NCBI GenBank assembly: GCA_021821945.1
Contig: JAJZTF010000002.1
Coordinates: forward strand, 1 to 64,000
Direction of reading: 5' to 3'
DNA length: 64,000 bases
DNA from: Pseudomonadota bacterium
GTDB taxonomy: Bacteria; Pseudomonadota; Gammaproteobacteria; Burkholderiales; Gallionellaceae
Shown here piece after piece: positions 47,679-58,106 of this stretch. Made by a program: the position numbers and the translations under genes. How positions within the stretch are numbered: position 1 is the first letter of the stretch; the number at the start of each line of letters is the position of its first letter. Under the pieces are notes generated by a model. That model saw nothing but the letters and a program-made list of their open reading frames with translations. It was not told where the DNA came from and ran no database searches.

Positions 47679-48146
47679 ATGGCGGGATACGACGATCTGA
47701 TCCTTGAGGCGCTGACGCGCGTGAAGGAGATCATGCCATGGGATCTGAGCCGTTTGATCAAGTCGGGAAACAAACCCTTGCTGCTCGACGTGAGGGAGCC
47801 TTCGGAATTTGCGACGCTGCGCATACCCGGTTCTATCAACGTGCCAAGAGGCATACTGGAGCAATCCTGCGAGTGGGATTACGACGAGACAGAGCCTTCG
47901 CTTGCATCAGGGCGCGACCAGGAGATCGTGGTGATCTGCCGTTCCGGAAAGCGTTCGGTGCTGGCCACCGACATGCTGTTGCGCATGGGTTTTGAAAATG
48001 TGGTCTCGCTCAAGACGGGCGTGCGCGGCTGGAACGATTTCGAGCAGCCGCTGGAAGATGCGGCAGGCAGGCTGCTCGATCCGGATCATGTGGACGAGCT
48101 GCTTATGCCGAAATTGCGGGCGGATCAGCGCAAGCCCCGCATTTGA
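47679..48146 (+). CDS. Rhodanese-like sulfurtransferase
   Basis: A 155-residue single rhodanese domain with the active-site loop VVICRSGKRS (C87) and the N-terminal LLLDVREPSEFATLRIPGS signature. ATG 47679 follows GGAAGG; the TTG at 47664 is within that site. It may handle sulfane sulfur. It converges on the ferredoxin end of the cys operon with ten bases between. Confidence 0.85.
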   Translation: MAGYDDLILEALTRVKEIMPWDLSRLIKSGNKPLLLDVREPSEFATLRIPGSINVPRGILEQSCEWDYDETEPSLASGRDQEIVVICRSGKRSVLATDMLLRMGFENVVSLKTGVRGWNDFEQPLEDAAGRLLDPDHVDELLMPKLRADQRKPRI

Positions 48147-48156
48147 CGGCGCTCTA

Positions 48157-49730
<1,574 letters not shown>

Positions 49731-49732
49731 GA

Positions 49733-50632
49733 TCAGAAATATCCTTCCTTTTTTCGCAGTTCCATGGATGCTTCGGATGTCTGGTCGTCCATGCGCGTCG
49801 CCCCCCGTTCGGTAATCCGGGCCATTGCGGTTTCCTCGATGATCTGCCCGATGCTGATGGCATCGGATTCCACGGGTGCAGTGCAGGTCATGTCTCCCAC
49901 CGTGCGGAAACGCACCGAAAGGACTTCGATTGTTTCGCCGGATTTGGGTTTCACGAGATTGGATACGGGGATCACGGCATTGCCGCGACGGATCACTTTC
50001 CGCTGGTGTGCGTAGTAGATGCTTGGGATATGCAGCTTTTCGCGCTCTATGTACTGCCAGATATCCAGTTCGGTCCAGTTCGATATCGGAAACACGCGGA
50101 TATTTTCACCCTGATGCACCCTCGTGTTGTAGATGTCCCATAGTTCTGGTCGCTGGTTCTTGGGGTCCCATTGGCCGAATTCATCGCGGAACGAAAATAT
50201 CCTTTCCTTTGCCCGCGCTTTTTCCTCGTCCCGCCGGGCGCCGCCCAGGCATGCATCGAATCCGAATTCTGCGATGGTTTCCAGCAGCGTGACCGACTGG
50301 TATGGATTGCGCGGCAGATCCGGATTCCTGATCACGATGGAACCTCGCCTGATCGAATCCTCAAGTGAGCGCACAATCAGCCGCTCACCGAGGCTGGCTG
50401 CCAGTCTGTCGCGCGTCTCTATCACCTCCGGAAAGTTGTGCCCGGTGTCTATATGCACCAATGGAAAAGGGAACTTGCAGGGGCGAAATGCCTTTTCCGC
50501 AAGGCGCAGCATCACGATGGAATCCTTGCCGCCAGAAAACAAAAGCGCAGGATTTCTGCAGGCCGCGGCAACTTCGCGCATGATATGGATAGACTCAGAT
50601 TCCAGCGCATCCAGGTGACCGAATGACTTCAT
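49733..50632 (-). CDS. cysD: Sulfate adenylyltransferase subunit 2
   Basis: Catalytic subunit of ATP sulfurylase, 299 aa, with the PP-loop ALLFSGGKDSIVMLRL and the FPLVHIDTGHNFPEV signature. The start ATG 50632 overlaps the cysH stop (ATGA). A further in-frame extension upstream lies within cysH and is discarded. Works with CysN to make APS from sulfate and ATP. Confidence 0.94.
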   Translation of the reverse strand: MKSFGHLDALESESIHIMREVAAACRNPALLFSGGKDSIVMLRLAEKAFRPCKFPFPLVHIDTGHNFPEVIETRDRLAASLGERLIVRSLEDSIRRGSIVIRNPDLPRNPYQSVTLLETIAEFGFDACLGGARRDEEKARAKERIFSFRDEFGQWDPKNQRPELWDIYNTRVHQGENIRVFPISNWTELDIWQYIEREKLHIPSIYYAHQRKVIRRGNAVIPVSNLVKPKSGETIEVLSVRFRTVGDMTCTAPVESDAISIGQIIEETAMARITERGATRMDDQTSEASMELRKKEGYF

Positions 50633-51348
50633 GATTTCTCCATGAAAGGGTATGAACTTTTTGTCTGTGACGGCACCTTGGCTGAGTGCAGGCCGCATTC
50701 CTTGCTGCTTTCGTCTTCCCACCACCAGCGTCCGGAGCGCATGTCTTCGCCAACGGTCACGGAGCGGGTGCAGGGGGCGCAGCCCAGGCTGGGATAGAAT
50801 TCATCGTGCAGCCTGTTGTAGGGCACGTCGTGACTCCTGATGTAGGACCATACATCCTTGTGCGACCAGTCCAGCAGGGGGTTGTACTTATGCAGGCCGA
50901 ATTCGGCATCGAACGACGACAGTTCCATGTTGCTGCGTGTGACGGCCTGGGCGCGGCGCAGGCCGGTCACCCATGCATCCTTGCCTTTGAGCGCCCGCCG
51001 CAACGGCTCGACCTTGCGAACATGGCAGCAGGCCTTGCGGGACTCCATGCTGTCGTAGAATCCGTTTATGCCATATCTTCCGACGTAGTCCTCAACCGAC
51101 TGATGTTCGGGAAAATAGACCTTCAACGGCACACGGTAGCGTTCCGATATCTTCTGCATCAGGCTGTAGGTTTCTTGAGGCAGGCGCCCTGTGTCCAGGG
51201 TGAAGATCTCGATCTCCAGCCCGTGCCTGTCTATCATGTCGGTCAGCACCATGTCCTCTGCACCCAGACTGCTGGCAAAGCACAGGTTCGGGAATTCGCG
51301 CACAGCCTCTAGCAACAGGTTTACGGCAAGATCAATTTTCTTTTGCAT
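50629..51348 (-). CDS. cysH: Adenylylsulfate (APS) reductase, iron-sulfur type
   Basis: Reduces APS to sulfite with thioredoxin or glutathione electrons, 239 aa. It has the four cysteines that bind a [4Fe-4S] cluster, C107-C108 (KACCHVRK) and C190-x2-C193 (LGCAPC), which mark APS rather than PAPS reductases. The catalytic cysteine is C218 in the ECGLH motif. That agrees with the absence of cysC. It lies between the siroheme reductase and cysD in one operon. Confidence 0.93.
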   Translation of the reverse strand: MQKKIDLAVNLLLEAVREFPNLCFASSLGAEDMVLTDMIDRHGLEIEIFTLDTGRLPQETYSLMQKISERYRVPLKVYFPEHQSVEDYVGRYGINGFYDSMESRKACCHVRKVEPLRRALKGKDAWVTGLRRAQAVTRSNMELSSFDAEFGLHKYNPLLDWSHKDVWSYIRSHDVPYNRLHDEFYPSLGCAPCTRSVTVGEDMRSGRWWWEDESSKECGLHSAKVPSQTKSSYPFMEKS

Positions 51349-51357
51349 GTCTTTCTC

Positions 51358-53385
51358 CTAAGCCAGCAGGCTGCTTTCGGTCAGGTCCAGTTGCGCATCC
51401 GCTTCGGTGGCATATCTCGACACTTTCCTGGTCCAGCCATCCACGGCTTTGCTGAAATGCGCAAGCTCCTCCGCCGTGGTGTCACGGCGCTGCGCAAACC
51501 TTTCAACGATATCGGAAAAATCACTGCTGATTTCTCCGGGGAACAGCTCGCGCAACTGCAAGGACAATCCTTCGAGATCATGCTGCGGATGTTCACCCCT
51601 GAGCTGAGCGAGCCCGGCACCAAGCAGGCGCAGGATGGCTTCGTTGCATTGCGCGGCATCGGGATACTTCCGCTGAAATTCCAGCGCGCTGCGGTATTTG
51701 CGTTCATGGGCGGCCTCGAAGAAGTTCGCTCCGATCCGGGTCTGGCTAGCTCCTGCGCACTCGCCGCCGCCCAATTGCAACACGCGAAATTCGCTTTCAT
51801 CGCCATGGTCCTTCATCACGGATTTAAGATCCTCCTCTTTCACTTCTGCGAGGTCTGCCAGCAAGTCGCCGAAATAGTCCTTGGGCAGGGATCTTGCCCA
51901 GACAAAGAAACTCGGATGACCGCTCTCGAGATGGGCCGCCTGGACGCGGGAGATCGCCTCCTCGATGCGGGCAGCCGGCAAGGAGGGGCCTTTGATGGCC
52001 AGACTTCCATTGCCGATGCCGTTTCCAGCAAAAAACATCTGATAGTGCGGAACCAGCCTTCCGTGTATCCGCTTGCCTTCCCCGTAAATGCCGATGTCAC
52101 CGGTCTCGGGTTGCGCGCAGCCGTTGTGGCAGCCCGACACGCGGATGCGCAGATCAGCGCTTCCCCCGGAAAGCCTGGATGCGGCCAGGGTGCTGGCAGT
52201 GATGCCGAGACGGCAGGTCGACGTGCCGGGGCAGGCCACCACATTTTTCCCTGTTGCAGGCTCATGCAAATCAAGCGATGCCAGGCCAATGCGCAGCAGA
52301 GGCAGGATTGCGCCGGTGACATTCGGAATGATCAGGTTCTGGTCCTGTGTGGTATGCACAAGGTTCAGTCCGTGGGTGCGCATAAGGCGGGATAGGCCGC
52401 GCAACTTTGCCGAGGATACTTCCCCTGTCGGCAGTTCGACGGGCAATGCAAATAATCCTGTCTTATGCTGTGCAAACAATGTTCTGGGGGCGCCGGGTCC
52501 GGGGATTTCATCGCCCGCAGGCTCGCGCCACTGGCCTTTCGGGAAAGGATGAATGGCCAGCGCCTGCCGGGTTCGTTCGAATTCCTCGCGGTATTTTTCC
52601 AGGAATCCCTGGCTGCCGAACCGTTCCACGAGGAACTTGAGGCGGGATTTGGCGCGCTTGGTGCGGTCAGAATACCTGTTGTGCAATGACACCAGCGCTT
52701 CAAGTGCAAATAGCAATTCGCTCTCGGGAATGAATTCTTCCACCACGATGGACTCGCGCGGCTTGTGGCCGAGTCCGCCGCCGGCGCGCACGCTGAAGCC
52801 TTGTTGCCCGTGTTTTGTCATCGCGATCAGGCCGCAGTCGTGCATCATCGCCTGCGCACAATCAGCCTCGCAACCTGAAAAGCTGATCTTGAATTTTCTG
52901 GGCAATTGCTGGTTGAGCGGGTTGCGCAGAAAGTGTGCGGTCGCCTCCTTCACATGGTGACCGACATTCACATGCTCCTTCGGGCATACGCCTGCCAGAG
53001 GGCATGCGGTCATGTTGCGTATGGTGTTGCCGCAGGCCTCTCGCGTGGTAAGTCCTGCATCTGCAAGTCGATGCATGGCGGCAGGTGTTTTCCCGAGGGG
53101 GATGAAGTGCACCTGTATCGATTGGCGCGTCGTCACATGCGCAACGTCGTGCTGCGCATATTTTTCCACCACGTCCGCGATCGCATCCAGCTGATCGGCG
53201 ACCAGTCTTCCGCCGGGTATCTTGATGCGCAGCATGTTCACGCCTTGCTGGCGCTGCCCATACACGCCCTGTTGCAAGCGCACGGCAGTGAAGCGTTCCG
53301 CATCGATTTGTCCTGAGTCGAATGCGCCGAGCGCCTGTTCGAACCGGACTATTTCCTCGCGGTCGGATAAGTTTTCAATATTCAC
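51358..53385 (-). CDS. cysI: Siroheme sulfite (nitrite) reductase with cysteine sets in both halves
   Basis: Six-electron reductase of the assimilatory sulfite/nitrite family, 675 aa, with two pseudo-symmetric halves. The C-terminal half has the usual siroheme-[4Fe-4S] ligands C385-x5-C391 and C419-x3-C423 (ACPGTSTC and SGCHNGC). Unusually, the N-terminal half also has C128-x5-C134 and C172-x3-C176 (ACPLAGVC and SGCEADC). A C-terminal extension of about 120 residues (560-675) follows the catalytic fold. Since it sits with APS reductase and ATP sulfurylase genes, sulfite is the likely substrate. No cysJ is near; the operon ferredoxin may be the donor. Confidence 0.88.
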   Translation of the reverse strand: MNIENLSDREEIVRFEQALGAFDSGQIDAERFTAVRLQQGVYGQRQQGVNMLRIKIPGGRLVADQLDAIADVVEKYAQHDVAHVTTRQSIQVHFIPLGKTPAAMHRLADAGLTTREACGNTIRNMTACPLAGVCPKEHVNVGHHVKEATAHFLRNPLNQQLPRKFKISFSGCEADCAQAMMHDCGLIAMTKHGQQGFSVRAGGGLGHKPRESIVVEEFIPESELLFALEALVSLHNRYSDRTKRAKSRLKFLVERFGSQGFLEKYREEFERTRQALAIHPFPKGQWREPAGDEIPGPGAPRTLFAQHKTGLFALPVELPTGEVSSAKLRGLSRLMRTHGLNLVHTTQDQNLIIPNVTGAILPLLRIGLASLDLHEPATGKNVVACPGTSTCRLGITASTLAASRLSGGSADLRIRVSGCHNGCAQPETGDIGIYGEGKRIHGRLVPHYQMFFAGNGIGNGSLAIKGPSLPAARIEEAISRVQAAHLESGHPSFFVWARSLPKDYFGDLLADLAEVKEEDLKSVMKDHGDESEFRVLQLGGGECAGASQTRIGANFFEAAHERKYRSALEFQRKYPDAAQCNEAILRLLGAGLAQLRGEHPQHDLEGLSLQLRELFPGEISSDFSDIVERFAQRRDTTAEELAHFSKAVDGWTRKVSRYATEADAQLDLTESSLLA

Positions 53386-53396
53386 TCTTGTCTCTC

Positions 53397-54179
53397 CTAT
53401 GAAATGATCATCTTGCCGCCGATCAAGGCGAGCATGACTGCCAGCAGGGGTCTCAATGCCTTTTCAGGCACCTTGCTGCTCAGATGGCTGCCTATGCATA
53501 TGCCGGGCAAGGAACCGATCAGCAGGTTGGCAAGCAGTTTCAGGTCGACCGTGCCCAATGCGAGATGGCACATGCCTGCGATGGCTGTGAGCGGGACTGC
53601 ATGGGCGATATCGGTCCCGACCACTTTGGCTGTCGACATGCGCGGATAAAGAAACAGCAGGGAAACCGTGCCCAGCACGCCTGCGCCTATCGAGGACACG
53701 GTCACCAGTGCGCCCGCAACGGCCCCCGTGGCGATGGTCGCTGCGGCAAGGTGGCGGTGATGCGATTCATGCGCATTGCTGTTCCGGCTAAGGAGGGCTT
53801 TCCTGATGCTGTCCTTGAACAGCAGCACGGCGGCTGTCAGCAGCAGTGCTGCGCTGAGAACGCTGCTGACCAGATTGCCCATGACCCTTTCATCCAGAGA
53901 GAGGTGTTTCAGCAGCAGCGCGATGAGCAGCGTGGTTGGCAGGCTGCCCGCCGACAGCAGGCCAACTGCTTTCCAGTCCACTGTGCCGCACTTTTGATGG
54001 ACAAAGGCTCCTGCCATCTTGGTTATCGATGCGTAAAGCAGGTCGGTTCCGACGGCTATCACGGGTGAGACATTGAAAATCAGCACCAGTAGCGGCGTCA
54101 TGAGAGATCCTCCGCCAACGCCGGTAAACCCGACGGCAAGGCCGACCAGCAGTCCAGAAAATGCATAAACCCAATCCAT
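53397..54179 (-). CDS. TSUP (TauE/SafE) family permease
   Basis: An integral membrane protein of 260 aa with eight or so helices and the TSUP repeats GFTGVGGGSLMTPLLVL and SSIGAGVLGTVSLLFLYPR. It is the first gene of the sulfur operon, so it probably imports sulfate or another sulfur oxyanion, or exports sulfite. The downstream siroheme reductase starts 11 bases later. Confidence 0.82.
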   Translation of the reverse strand: MDWVYAFSGLLVGLAVGFTGVGGGSLMTPLLVLIFNVSPVIAVGTDLLYASITKMAGAFVHQKCGTVDWKAVGLLSAGSLPTTLLIALLLKHLSLDERVMGNLVSSVLSAALLLTAAVLLFKDSIRKALLSRNSNAHESHHRHLAAATIATGAVAGALVTVSSIGAGVLGTVSLLFLYPRMSTAKVVGTDIAHAVPLTAIAGMCHLALGTVDLKLLANLLIGSLPGICIGSHLSSKVPEKALRPLLAVMLALIGGKMIIS

Positions 54180-54230
54180 GAAAACGCTCCCTGAAAATTC
54201 ATGGAGCGGATTCTAGCCAGCATTTTTTAT

Positions 54231-54254
54231 GCAATTAAATACTTTAATGTTAAG
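54231..54254. promoter_or_regulatory. Putative CysB operator, copy 1
   Basis: GCAATTAA, 11 bases, then TTAAG (24 bases in all), between the divergent permease and cysB starts. The same outer blocks in the same 24-base frame recur at 56196-56219, with 16 of 24 positions identical. A LysR-type T-N11-A core is present. Regulation by CysB is inferred from position. Confidence 0.5.
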
Positions 54255-54286
54255 ATTTTATAATTAATAGTGATTAGGGGGCGGGC

Positions 54287-55225
54287 ATGAATCTGCACCA
54301 GTTGCGCTACCTGAACGAGGTTGTCCGTCAGGGGCTGAACATATCCAGCGCGGCCGAGGCGCTGTTCACTTCGCAGCCTGGAATCAGCAAGCAGATAAAG
54401 CAGCTTGAGGATGAGCTGGGTATAGAGATCTTCATACGGAACGGCAAGCGCATCATTGCCATCACCGAGCCGGGGAAGGTGGTATTGTCCATCGCCCAGC
54501 GCATGCTTCACGATGCGAAAAACCTAAAGCATGTCGGACAGGAATTCAGCGCGCAGAATTCGGGGTTGCTGACGATAGCGACCACGCATACCCAGGCGCG
54601 ATATGCGTTGCCCCCGATCATAAAGAAATTCATGGAGCAGTACCCCGAAGTGCAGCTCAGCCTGCACCAGGGCAGTCCTACGCAGATTGCAGAGCAGGTG
54701 TTGAGCGGCGATGCCGATCTTTGTATCGCCACCGAAAGTCTGTCGCTCTATGATGATCTGGTCACATTGCCATGCTATGAATGGAATCACTGCGTGATCG
54801 TGACGCCGCGCCATCCTCTGCTCAGGGAAAAGCGGCTCACGCTGGAGGCGCTTGCCCGTTATCCCATCATCACCTACGACTTTGCCTTTACGGGGCGCAG
54901 CAGGATCAACGAGGCATTCCAGAAGGCCGGCATAACGCCCAAGATTGCGCTGACCGCGATCGATGCGGATGTGATCAAGACCTATGTGGAGCTTGGGATG
55001 GGGGTGGGCATCCTTGCACAGATGTCATTTGTAAAGGAGCGGGACAGGCATCTGCGCATGATAGAGGCGGCCCATCTCTTTACGCCCAGCACCACCAGGA
55101 TAGCGATACACAAGAATGAATATTTGCGCTCGTATGCCTACGATTTCATCGAACTGTTTGCGCCGCATCTGACAAGGCAGGTCGTGAACGATGCGATGCG
55201 CCATTCTGCGGATGGCGGCTTGTGA
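54287..55225 (+). CDS. cysB: CysB-type LysR regulator of sulfur assimilation
   Basis: A 312-residue LysR regulator with the helix-turn-helix LRYLNEVVRQGLNISSAAEALFTSQPGISKQIKQLEDELG. The effector domain has the CysB/Cbl hallmark TTHTQARYALPPIIKKF near residues 99-115, the O-acetylserine/thiosulfate site of this family. GGGGGCGGGC precedes the start. It is divergent from the sulfate operon, which it probably activates. Confidence 0.92.
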   Translation: MNLHQLRYLNEVVRQGLNISSAAEALFTSQPGISKQIKQLEDELGIEIFIRNGKRIIAITEPGKVVLSIAQRMLHDAKNLKHVGQEFSAQNSGLLTIATTHTQARYALPPIIKKFMEQYPEVQLSLHQGSPTQIAEQVLSGDADLCIATESLSLYDDLVTLPCYEWNHCVIVTPRHPLLREKRLTLEALARYPIITYDFAFTGRSRINEAFQKAGITPKIALTAIDADVIKTYVELGMGVGILAQMSFVKERDRHLRMIEAAHLFTPSTTRIAIHKNEYLRSYAYDFIELFAPHLTRQVVNDAMRHSADGGL

Positions 55226-55275
55226 ACATCCCCGGAAATTTTTGGCATTGCTTTGCGAGTTGCAGCATGCCTTCC

Positions 55276-55971
55276 TCAGGATTCATTGCCGGCAAACCGC
55301 TTGGCAATTGCGAAGCCTGCCAATGCCATGATCATCAGCGAGCAGGCCCCGAAAAAGCCAGCCAGATAGCCATTCCACTGTGCGGACGATGCTTCTTCTG
55401 ACTGTTGTCTGGAGTGGCGGATTATGTCGGACCTTATGGCGGCCAGTTGTTTTTGCAAGCTGCGGTCTATCCCGATCACTTGCTTGTCCACTTCGCGGAA
55501 AGAAGCAATTTCCAGGGGGTTCAGCAGGGATTTCGCCAGCAAATAATCGGACGATAATGTTTTGTGCTCGATGAGCGTCTGTTCGATCATGGATGTGTCC
55601 ATGTGTTCGTTTTGCATGGCCACCTTGGTGCGCAGCAATGCTTGCTGTACCTGGTCGCCATATTCAAAAAACGCATTCTTGTGTTTGCTGTACAGTGCCG
55701 GATCCTGGGCGCGCAACAGCATGTCCTTCCATTCCTGGATCTGCTTGCTAAAGGCGATGGTTGCATCGTCGACGCTGTTTTGCATTGCGAGCAACCTCTC
55801 GGTGCGTTGCTGGCAATAGGCATTCATCCCGAAAATCAGATGCCAAAGCAGGTATCCGCCAAAAATCGACAGAGGCACTATCACTGAAACAAGGATTTTG
55901 AAGGAACCGTCGCGGAAGGAATTTCTCATGATGAGTCTGATCGCGGATTTCGATAGAGGGGAAAATATCAC
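55276..55971 (-). CDS. Membrane protein with periplasmic four-helix sensor-like domain, no output domain
   Basis: A two-helix inner-membrane protein. TM1 is about ILVSVIVPLSIFGGYLLWHL and TM2 is LAGFFGACSLMIMALAGFAIA. Between them lies a helical periplasmic region of about 140 residues resembling the ligand-binding part of chemoreceptors. The chain ends about eight residues after TM2, so no HAMP, kinase or signalling domain is present. The start is GTG 55971 or ATG 55929; the latter removes 14 weakly conserved residues. It may be a stand-alone sensor or a truncated receptor. No partner is visible. Confidence 0.55.
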   Translation of the reverse strand: MIFSPLSKSAIRLIMRNSFRDGSFKILVSVIVPLSIFGGYLLWHLIFGMNAYCQQRTERLLAMQNSVDDATIAFSKQIQEWKDMLLRAQDPALYSKHKNAFFEYGDQVQQALLRTKVAMQNEHMDTSMIEQTLIEHKTLSSDYLLAKSLLNPLEIASFREVDKQVIGIDRSLQKQLAAIRSDIIRHSRQQSEEASSAQWNGYLAGFFGACSLMIMALAGFAIAKRFAGNES

Positions 55972-56285
55972 ACTTCCGGTTGAAGTCAGGCCATGCCGAA
56001 TGCGGCCATTGTATGATCATCGGGTGAGGAGTGTTTCTGAAAATTTGTGCAGGGCACTCCAAGGCCATCCTTCTCCAAAGGCAGCTCCTGGGCGGAGCAA
56101 CAGCTAGGCCGCGAGGCGGCAGCGGGCATCATGCGTAATCGGCGTTCTCGAATGGTCATAAAGGGACGGATTCGCCATATGCACGCAAGCTATTAGCAAT
56201 TAACAATTATGTATTTAAGGCCGGCGCGAGTTGTCGCTAGACTGCTTTCCTGCAATTTGTGATCAATCAAAGCGGAGGTGGGAAA
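55972..56285. other. Intergenic region, 314 bp
   Basis: No gene is supported. Apart from the putative CysB site at 56196-56219 and a GGAGG before the DUF934 start, nothing definite is seen. The left part has GC-rich sequence without a recognisable repeat. Confidence 0.5.
56196..56219. promoter_or_regulatory. Putative CysB operator, copy 2
   Basis: GCAATTAA, 11 bases, then TTAAG, in the same 24-base frame as the site upstream of the cys operon at 54231-54254. It lies 67 bases before the DUF934 start. Confidence 0.45.
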
Positions 56286-56702
56286 ATGATACGGCACATC
56301 AAGAATGAGCGGGCTGCAACCGATGTCTGGAAAATATTGAGGGTAAACGGCGACGATACGCCGCAAAGCGTGAGACTGCCAGTCGGGCCGCTGCTGGTGC
56401 CTCTGCCGGTTTGGCAGGCGCGCCGCGCCGAGCTGATACATCGCGAATACGAACATGGCTGGCCGCTTGGCGTCTGGCTGGCGGTCGACGACAGGGCCGA
56501 TGCGATAGCAGGCGACATCGATGATTTCACGGTGATTGCCATCGAGTTCAGTCCCGGCGAGACAGGCCGGGGGCACGCCAAGGCAAGACAGCTGCGCGAG
56601 CTGCATGGCTACAGCAACGAATTGCGCGCCATCGAGAAGGAAGATGATGCCGTGCGGCTTTGGGGCGAAGGCCTCGATGCCCGCGTCGCAAAGGTTGCCT
56701 GA
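56286..56702 (+). CDS. DUF934 family sulfur-assimilation protein, degenerate C-terminus
   Basis: A 138-residue protein matching DUF934, a family usually encoded beside cysI and cysH. The family pattern is followed through PVGPLLVPLPVWQARR, LGVWLAVDDRADAIAGDIDDFTVIAIEF and GRGHAKARQLRELHGYSNELRAI. The expected ending (GDVLRDQL, then a MxRCGFDA-type motif) is missing. It is replaced by EKEDDAVRLWGEGLDARVAKVA. A neighbouring frame at about 56641-56670 reads KMMPCGFGAKA, close to the missing motif, so a frameshift plus a small deletion is suspected. GGAGG precedes ATG 56286. The gene lies apart from the cys operon. Confidence 0.65.
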   Translation: MIRHIKNERAATDVWKILRVNGDDTPQSVRLPVGPLLVPLPVWQARRAELIHREYEHGWPLGVWLAVDDRADAIAGDIDDFTVIAIEFSPGETGRGHAKARQLRELHGYSNELRAIEKEDDAVRLWGEGLDARVAKVA

Positions 56703-56713
56703 TCTGCCGACAT

Positions 56714-56735
56714 GCCGGGCGTGCGCCCGGCTTTT
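56714..56735 (+). terminator. Terminator after the DUF934 gene
   Basis: GCCGGGC-GTGC-GCCCGGC forms a perfect 7-bp stem followed directly by TTTT, twelve bases after the stop codon. Confidence 0.85.
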
Positions 56736-56853
56736 CATTGCCCCGCTGTTTCGTCCGAGCCCATTCGTTCTGGCAATCAAATTTGCTGCAAGCTTGTCCC
56801 GCAGGTAAAATCAGGGTCTTTCGTGCCTCTTAGGCCAACTCGAGAAACGACAA

Positions 56854-58080
56854 GTGAAACCTATCCTGAAATCTGCAAAACTCGCCAACGTATGCTACGA
56901 CATACGCGGGCCGGTCATGGAACGCGCAAAACAGATGGAGGAGGAGGGGCAGCGCATCATCAAGCTCAACATCGGCAACCTGGCGCCCTTCGGCTTCGAG
57001 GCGCCCGAGGAGATCCAGCAGGACGTGATCCTGAATCTGCCCAACTCCTCCGGCTATTCGGATTCCAAGGGCATGTTCGCGGCGCGCAAGGCGATCATGC
57101 ACTACTGCCAGTCGAAGAAGATCGCAGGCGTGACCCTCGACGACATCTACATCGGAAACGGCGCATCCGAACTCATCGTGATGGCGATGCAGGGGCTGCT
57201 GAACGCAGGCGACGAAGTGCTGGTGCCGGCGCCCGATTATCCGCTCTGGACCGCGGCGGTCACGCTTGCAGGCGGCACGCCCCGCCATTACCTTTGCGAC
57301 GAGGCCAACGAATGGAATCCTGATCTTGCCGACATGAGAGCCAAGATCACGGAGAACACGCGCGCGATCGTGATCATCAATCCGAACAATCCGACAGGCG
57401 CGCTCTATTCCGACGACATCCTGAAGGAGATCGTGCAGATCGCCAAGGAAAACAATCTCATCATCTTTGCCGACGAGATCTACGACAAGATGCTCTACGA
57501 CGGGGCGACCCACACCTCGATCGCTTCTCTTTCCGACGAGGTGCTGTTCGTCACGCTGAACGGACTTTCCAAGAATTACCGCGCCTGCGGCTATCGTTCC
57601 GGATGGATGGTGGTCTCAGGCGAGAAGAAGCATGCCCAGGACTACATCAATGGCCTGACGATACTGGCCTCGATGCGGCTCTGTTCCAACGTGCCCGGAC
57701 AGTTTGCGATCCAGACCGCGCTTGGCGGCTATCAGAGCATCCACGACCTGGTCGCCCCCAACGGCAGGCTGGCCAAGCAGCGCGATCTCGCCTACAAGCT
57801 TTTGACCGAAATTCCCGGAGTCACCTGCGTCAAGCCCAAGGCAGGGCTTTATCTGTTCCCTCGCCTCGATCCCGCTGTCTATCCGATAGAGAATGACCAG
57901 CAGTTCATACTGGAACTCCTGGAATCCGAGAAGGTGCTGGTGGTGCAGGGCACGGGCTTCAACTGGATACATCCCGATCATCTGCGCATCGTGTTTCTGC
58001 CCAATGTGGACGATCTGGTCGAGGCGTTCGCGCGCATCGCGCGCTTCTTCGAGCAATACCGCAAGCGGCACGGAACATGA
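56854..58080 (+). CDS. AlaA/AlaC-type PLP aminotransferase
   Basis: Class I/II aminotransferase, 408 aa, close to alanine-synthesising AlaA/AlaC. The cofactor lysine is in GLSKNYRACGYRSGW, PLP-phosphate contact residues are in GNGASELI and PDYPLW, and the domain motif NPNNPTGALY is intact. It starts at GTG 56854. Upstream of homoserine dehydrogenase by overlap or a short gap, an order common in betaproteobacteria. Confidence 0.9.
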   Translation: MKPILKSAKLANVCYDIRGPVMERAKQMEEEGQRIIKLNIGNLAPFGFEAPEEIQQDVILNLPNSSGYSDSKGMFAARKAIMHYCQSKKIAGVTLDDIYIGNGASELIVMAMQGLLNAGDEVLVPAPDYPLWTAAVTLAGGTPRHYLCDEANEWNPDLADMRAKITENTRAIVIINPNNPTGALYSDDILKEIVQIAKENNLIIFADEIYDKMLYDGATHTSIASLSDEVLFVTLNGLSKNYRACGYRSGWMVVSGEKKHAQDYINGLTILASMRLCSNVPGQFAIQTALGGYQSIHDLVAPNGRLAKQRDLAYKLLTEIPGVTCVKPKAGLYLFPRLDPAVYPIENDQQFILELLESEKVLVVQGTGFNWIHPDHLRIVFLPNVDDLVEAFARIARFFEQYRKRHGT

Positions 58081-58106
58081 CCCCTGATCATCAAAACGGA
58101 CAACTT

